Below, one piece after another: positions 60,404 through 64,000 of a stretch of DNA of 64,000 bases. The translations under genes and the position numbers were made by a program. Under the pieces are notes generated by a model. The model worked only from the letters and a program-made list of their open reading frames with translations. It searched no databases and was not told where the DNA came from. The stretch spans positions 1 to 64,000 of the forward strand of contig CAVVEG010000015.1 in the NCBI GenBank assembly GCA_963747255.1. Reading direction: 5' to 3'. This stretch comes from CAIYRG01 sp963747255 (GTDB lineage Bacteria; Pseudomonadota; Alphaproteobacteria; Micropepsales; Micropepsaceae). The number at the start of each line of letters is the position of its first letter. The first letter of the stretch is position 1.

Positions 60404-61692
60404 TGGGCGCAATCGGCGGGTCATCGGCCGGCCTCGATCATCTCTTCCGGCGCGAGCACGGGCGGATGGTCGCGACGGTGACCCGCATCTTCGGCGTGCA
60501 TAATCTGAAGCTGGCGGAAGACGTCGTGCAGGACGCCTTCTGCCGCGCTTTGGAAGTGTGGAAGGTCAGAGGCCTGCCGGAAAACCCCTCCGCCTGGCTG
60601 ATGACGACGGCGAAGAACCGCGCGCTCGACGCCATCCGTCGCGAGCGCACGGCGCGGAATTTCGCGCCGGAACTGGACCGGCTGCTCAAAAGCGAATGGA
60701 CAGCCGCTGAGACCCTTGCCGAGCATTTCGGAGCCGGCGAGATCCGCGACGATCTGCTGCGCATGATGTTCTCATGCTGTCATCCCTCTCTCAGCGAAGA
60801 GGCGCAGGTCGCGCTCATCCTGAATATCCTGTGCGGTTTCAGCGTGGACGAGATCGCGCAGGCCTTTGTCAGCCGCCACGCGGCCATCGAAAAGCGGATC
60901 GCACGGGCCAAACATGGGCTCGCCGGTTCCGGGGCGCTCTTCGCCGTCACCGCGCCGGAGGATTTCGCCGCCCGTCTTCCGGCCGTCCATCGTGCGCTCT
61001 ACCTTCTGTTCAACGAAGGCTATCACGGCGCCTCTCCGGAATTGGCGGTCCGCATCGAACTTTGCCGCGAGGCGATCCGGCTTTCCGGGATCATTCTCGT
61101 CCATCGCAACGGCGCCGTGCCCAATTCTTATGCATTATCGGCGCTCATGTGCCTGAATGCTGCGCGCATGCCGGGCCGCATGGATCCATCGGGCAATCTG
61201 CGCCCGCTCGCCGAACAGGACCGCGCCCTGTGGGATCGGGAGCTTGCGACGCGCGGTCTGCAATATCTGGAGCTGTCCGCCGCCGGGGATGCGCTTTCGG
61301 AATATCATGTCGAAGCCGCCATCGCCGCAGCCCATTTCAATGCTTCGTCAACCGATGACACCGACTGGCGCCAGATCGTCTGGCTCTACGATCTCCTGAT
61401 GCGGATGCGCCCTTCTCCGGTCGTGGCGCTGAACCGAGCGATTGCGATTGCCCAGAGTGAAGGACCCGAGCGCGGGCGGGAAGCGCTCGGCGCCATTGCG
61501 GGCAGCGAGCGTCTCGCGGAATACCCCTTTTATTCCGCGGCATTGGGCGAAATCGAATTGCGCCTCGGAAATCATGACGCGGCGCGCGAACATTTCCAGG
61601 CCGCGCTTCGCCTTGCACGCAACCCCGAGGAAACCCGCTTCCTCTCCTCCCGCCTCTCCATCATCCCACCCGCAGATCAACCTCCCACTTGA
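60403..61692 (+). CDS. ECF42-type sigma factor with C-terminal TPR extension
   Basis: A 429-aa sigma factor. Region 2 has KLAEDVVQDAFCRALEVWKV and PSAWLMTTAKNRALDAIRRE; region 4 has LSEEAQVALILNILCGFSVD EIAQAFV and AIEKRIARAKHGLAG. A long C-terminal domain (ALYLLFNEGYHGASPELAVR, MCLNAARMPGRMDPSGNLRP, then TPR-like helices) replaces an anti-sigma factor and controls activity in ECF42 proteins. The last four residues (QPPT) and the stop come from dispersed repeat D. Confidence 0.92.
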   Translation: MGAIGGSSAGLDHLFRREHGRMVATVTRIFGVHNLKLAEDVVQDAFCRALEVWKVRGLPENPSAWLMTTAKNRALDAIRRERTARNFAPELDRLLKSEWTAAETLAEHFGAGEIRDDLLRMMFSCCHPSLSEEAQVALILNILCGFSVDEIAQAFVSRHAAIEKRIARAKHGLAGSGALFAVTAPEDFAARLPAVHRALYLLFNEGYHGASPELAVRIELCREAIRLSGIILVHRNGAVPNSYALSALMCLNAARMPGRMDPSGNLRPLAEQDRALWDRELATRGLQYLELSAAGDALSEYHVEAAIAAAHFNASSTDDTDWRQIVWLYDLLMRMRPSPVVALNRAIAIAQSEGPERGREALGAIAGSERLAEYPFYSAALGEIELRLGNHDAAREHFQAALRLARNPEETRFLSSRLSIIPPADQPPT

Positions 61693-61726
61693 GGTGGGTG
61701 GAATTCGCCTGCGAATTCGGGGAGGG
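61681..61726. repeat. Dispersed repeat copy D
   Basis: CCTCCCACTTGAGGTGGG, then the perfect stem GAATTCGC-CT-GCGAATTC and GGGGAGGG. The TGA inside CACTTGAGG is the stop codon of the ECF42 sigma gene, so the repeat inserted in or replaced the 3' end of that gene. Confidence 0.75.
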
Positions 61727-61732
61727 ACTGCC

Positions 61733-61963
61733 TCACCCCTTCATCGGCAGATGCGCGAGTTTTGCGCGGCGAGACGTTTCCGCCCGCGCCTCGCGCGCAA
61801 TGTCCTTCAAAGCCTGCACGAACTGCTCGAACTCGAAGATCGTCAGGCGCTGGAGCTCCCGTGCTTCATCGCGCAGAACGATTTCGATTCCATGATCTGA
61901 TCCATCAATGATGGCTTTCACGACGTTACCGTCCACTGCTGCCCCAATCCGGTCATTCAACAT
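61733..61963 (-). CDS. Small acidic/helical protein
   Basis: A 76-aa protein MLNDRIGAAVDGNVVKAIID, GSDHGIEIVLRDEARELQRL, TIFEFEQFVQALKDIAREAR, ending HLPMKG. One alpha/beta N-terminal part and one long helix. No signal peptide and no recognised family. It lies between repeat D and a gene-poor 190-base stretch; being antisense to nothing else, it is plausible but unproven. Confidence 0.45.
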   Translation of the reverse strand: MLNDRIGAAVDGNVVKAIIDGSDHGIEIVLRDEARELQRLTIFEFEQFVQALKDIAREARAETSRRAKLAHLPMKG

Positions 61964-62041
61964 TCATGCCAACAGAACCACCCCACCATGGGCGGCGTCC
62001 CAGCCGCCCATCCAGCCGACGCATGTCCATGCGGCGAAAAA

Positions 62042-62057
62042 ACCGACCCGGGTCGGT
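62042..62057. promoter_or_regulatory. 16-bp perfect palindrome upstream of the cupin gene
   Basis: ACCGACCCGGGTCGGT, 97 bases before the cupin ATG in an otherwise featureless gap. The length and perfect symmetry suggest a dimeric repressor site (TetR or MarR size), but no regulator gene is adjacent. Confidence 0.35.
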
Positions 62058-62153
62058 ACCCGCCATGCCCCAGAATTCCGATTGCCGCTTTGTTGAGCCA
62101 TCACCGCCTGAGCAGTAGTCTCGCTGCCTTCGGCCACTCGAACGGAGGTCGCC

Positions 62154-62660
62154 ATGAACAGATTCCCCTGCACAATATTTGCCGGCGCCACGGCAATCAT
62201 TGCGGCAGGTGCGGCGTGGCACGAGAGCAGCGTCGCCCAGGAAAAATCGCCGTCCGGTGTGGGCGTTGTCACCGTGTTCGACCACGCGAAGCTGGACTCA
62301 TCCTTTGCCAGAGCGCTGGCAAGCGGCGGCACCGCGCCCATCTGGAGTCGCACATCCGGTTATGGGACGTCGGAAGTCAGCGTGCACAGCCGGGACTCGG
62401 CGAAGTCCACATGCCCGTCACAGGGATGCAGCCACAAGGGCTATACCGCTGTGGTCATTGTGATGAGCGGGTCGGCGACACTGGAGGTCGGCGGAACGGG
62501 CAAGGCTCCGGCGGTCGACAAATTCGGCGGCCAGTCCATCCAGGGAGGTGAATTGCATCGGATCAGCCAGGGCGATGTCTTCATCATGCCTCCGGAGACC
62601 ATGCATTGGTACAAGGACGTGACTGCGCCATTCCGTTACATCGAGGTGCCGGTCCCCTGA
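62154..62660 (+). CDS. Exported cupin-domain protein
   Basis: A 168-aa protein with signal peptide MNRFPCTIFAGATAIIAAGA. The cupin motifs are VVIVMSGSATLEVGGTG and GELHRISQGDVFIMPPETMH WYKD, with His residues that could bind a metal. CPSQGC before the first motif could form a disulfide. Enzymatic role unknown. It precedes secreted family member 4 by 86 bases on the same strand. Confidence 0.8.
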   Translation: MNRFPCTIFAGATAIIAAGAAWHESSVAQEKSPSGVGVVTVFDHAKLDSSFARALASGGTAPIWSRTSGYGTSEVSVHSRDSAKSTCPSQGCSHKGYTAVVIVMSGSATLEVGGTGKAPAVDKFGGQSIQGGELHRISQGDVFIMPPETMHWYKDVTAPFRYIEVPVP

Positions 62661-62746
62661 CCTGCAGCAGCGGTTTGGTCTATAATAGAAACACGAGAGC
62701 ACACCGCGGGAGCGGATTTCCGGGCAAACAGCGAGGGAGAACGGCC

Positions 62747-63580
62747 GTGTCTGGGTCTGTTTTGAAAACACCCTTTGTCGCGAGTGCCGCGGTTGCGGCG
62801 TTTCTAGCCTCCGATGCGCTTGCGCAATCGGACCAATCCCGGCCGGACTTCTCCTCGAGCAGTTTCGGATGGGTGACCATGCGCGCGGTAACCCCCATGC
62901 CGGGGGGTCCGCCTCCGGTCGCCCAGGACCCCGAACGGCCGCTTGTCCCCAACAACACCGGAAAACAGCCGACCTTTCCCTATGCCGATCTCAACAATCC
63001 GAATCTGACGCCATTCGCCAGAGATGGACTGAAGAAAGCCAACGATCTCTCGGATTCGGGATTTGCCATGTATTCGCGCGCGTCCCGTTGCTGGGCGACC
63101 GGAGTTCCCGTCGCTCTCAACAGCGTCGTGCAGCCGATATTCTTCATCCAGTCGCCGGGGGAAGTGACCACGATCAGCCAGGGCGATCAGATCGTGCGCC
63201 ATATCTACCTCGACGTGCCCCATTCGCCCAATCCAAAACCGTCCTGGTACGGAGAATCGGTCGGGCATTATGAGGGCGAGTGGCTGGTGGTCGATACCAT
63301 CGCGCAGGACACGCGGACCTTCATCGACAATTTCCGCACGCCCCACAGCGAGAAGCTCCATGTGGTGGAGCGCTATCACCTGATCGATGGCGGCAAGACC
63401 CTGGAGGCGGAGGTCGCTATCGAAGATCCGGCATCCTTTGTCCGCCCGGTGCATATCCGGATGCATTGGCGCAAAGCCGAAGGACCGATCGTTGAATTGC
63501 GCTGCGCCGATGGCGAAAGCTTCAATCCTTTCGGCCAGAAGGAAGAACCAATCCCGGTCGCAATCAAATCCGACTTCTGA
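62747..63580 (+). CDS. Secreted protein, family member 4
   Basis: A 277-aa exported protein from GTG 62747 (GAGGGAG upstream), signal peptide VLKTPFVASAAVAAFLASDA. Family blocks are CWATGVPVALNSVVQPIFFI, HIYLDVPHSPNPKPSWYGES, VGHYEGEWLVVDTIAQD, FRTPHSEKLHVVERYHLIDG and AIEDPASFVRPVHIRMHWRK. It shares these with the three genes at 49-51 kb, about 12 kb away. Confidence 0.8.
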   Translation: MSGSVLKTPFVASAAVAAFLASDALAQSDQSRPDFSSSSFGWVTMRAVTPMPGGPPPVAQDPERPLVPNNTGKQPTFPYADLNNPNLTPFARDGLKKANDLSDSGFAMYSRASRCWATGVPVALNSVVQPIFFIQSPGEVTTISQGDQIVRHIYLDVPHSPNPKPSWYGESVGHYEGEWLVVDTIAQDTRTFIDNFRTPHSEKLHVVERYHLIDGGKTLEAEVAIEDPASFVRPVHIRMHWRKAEGPIVELRCADGESFNPFGQKEEPIPVAIKSDF

Positions 63581-63585
63581 ACCCA

Positions 63586-63637
63586 CCTCCCACCTGAGGG
63601 GAGGTCGAAATTTGCGAAGCAAATTTCGGGTGGGGGG
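63586..63637. repeat. Dispersed repeat copy E
   Basis: CCTCCCACCTGAGGGGAGG, then the perfect stem GAAATTTGC-GAA-GCAAATTTC and GGGTGGGGGG. It begins six bases after the stop of secreted family member 4 and could act as a transcript-end hairpin. Confidence 0.8.
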
Positions 63638-64000
63638 CCAAGTGCCTTTCCGCACATCCCATCCTCGCAACGGCCCGGCCCCACCCCTTCTCCATGGCCG
63701 GGCAGGTTTCAACCGAGACCGACACTTACTGGCCATCTCTTTTAATTTGAGGGCATCAGATCCCCCCGACTGCCGCCATCATAACTCCCTGACCGTATGA
63801 ACTCGGGGCAGCCACAACGTTAAATCGGATACGCCTGGCGTTTTGCCAACTCTTTCCCGAATGGTGGGCCACGCCCCACGATGATGAGCACTATATTTAC
63901 GCTATAGCCCAATAACCGAGGCGATGCTCTCCCTCAAATAGAAGCTGCGGCAACCCGCGTGACTATACGAGCGCTCTCTAGTTAGCGCTTCGTCGATGCG
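63638..64000. other. End of window, no gene recognised
   Basis: I see no convincing gene in these 363 bases on either strand. The last 200 bases are visibly richer in A and T than the rest of the window. A partial CCATGGCCGGGC palindrome half occurs near 63695. Confidence 0.5.

Noticed and set aside
1..64000. CRISPR array, rRNA or tRNA genes
   Set aside because: No regularly spaced direct repeats and no tRNA- or rRNA-like sequence were recognised by eye; a tRNAscan and covariance search would be needed to exclude them fully.

Overview
This 64 kb, GC-rich window looks like a chromosomal segment of an alphaproteobacterium. The signs are a SciP/DUF1153 protein, a SigF-NrsF pair with a GTAACC-N16-CGAA promoter, HisKA_2-type kinases, and short-form HisG with HisZ. 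A soil or freshwater lineage near Rhizomicrobium/Micropepsales or Caulobacterales is a guess; there is no rRNA or other marker here to fix it.

Layout. (1) 1-7.9 kb is a graveyard of mobile DNA. It holds a broken P22-type phage portal gene with two small phage-like genes, a truncated IS1380 transposase, and a group II intron whose reverse transcriptase is split by a 2.9 kb serine-recombinase element (3867-6780). An IS1595-like remnant closes it. (2) 8.0-11.8 kb is a bufferin-type copper-buffering operon (bufABCD) divergent from sigF-nrsF. (3) 11.8-15.4 kb has IS630 and IS701 copies with exact target duplications around sciP and small helical-protein genes. (4) 15.7-20 kb has a histidine kinase, a lipoprotein, and a phage-derived cluster (S24 repressor divergent from RusA, DUF6456 and a CxxC protein). 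(5) 19.9-23.6 kb is hisG-hisZ-hisS, with hisS frameshifted. (6) 23.7-31.8 kb is mostly envelope and periplasmic proteins (lipocalin-like, MipA, kelch, ABC binding protein, YMGG, OsmC, BON, cytochrome c). (7) 31.9-33.5 kb is a complete IS1380. (8) 33.7-43 kb is housekeeping: glgA-ppsA, ubiE-ubiB, mutM. (9) 43.1-48 kb is vapBC followed by phenylalanine/tyrosine catabolism (hppD, phhA-hmgA-fahA). (10) 48-64 kb has a WG-repeat lipoprotein, four members of one secreted family, arfB, a GIY-YIG unit, a TonB receptor-YfiR-kinase-receiver operon, a second kinase, a DGPF/ECF42 pair and a cupin.

How parts connect. The S24 repressor operator (ATAGGA-N4-TCCTAT) recurs 34 kb away inside a near-consensus sigma-70 promoter driving a 65-aa protein plus a GIY-YIG nuclease, which implies one regulon over two loci. 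The serine-recombinase element appears to keep the Shine-Dalgarno and ATG of its first gene at its opposite end, so that gene is complete only when the element is a circle. A roughly 50-bp dispersed repeat with a compensating stem occurs five times and supplies a ribosome-binding site, a stop codon and an in-frame insert to neighbouring genes. FNR/FixK-like boxes lie upstream of the BON-OsmC pair, glgA and ppsA. About ten single-base frameshifts, some in normally essential genes (hisS, ubiE), suggest either residual indel errors in the sequence or unusual decay; gene integrity should be read with that in mind.
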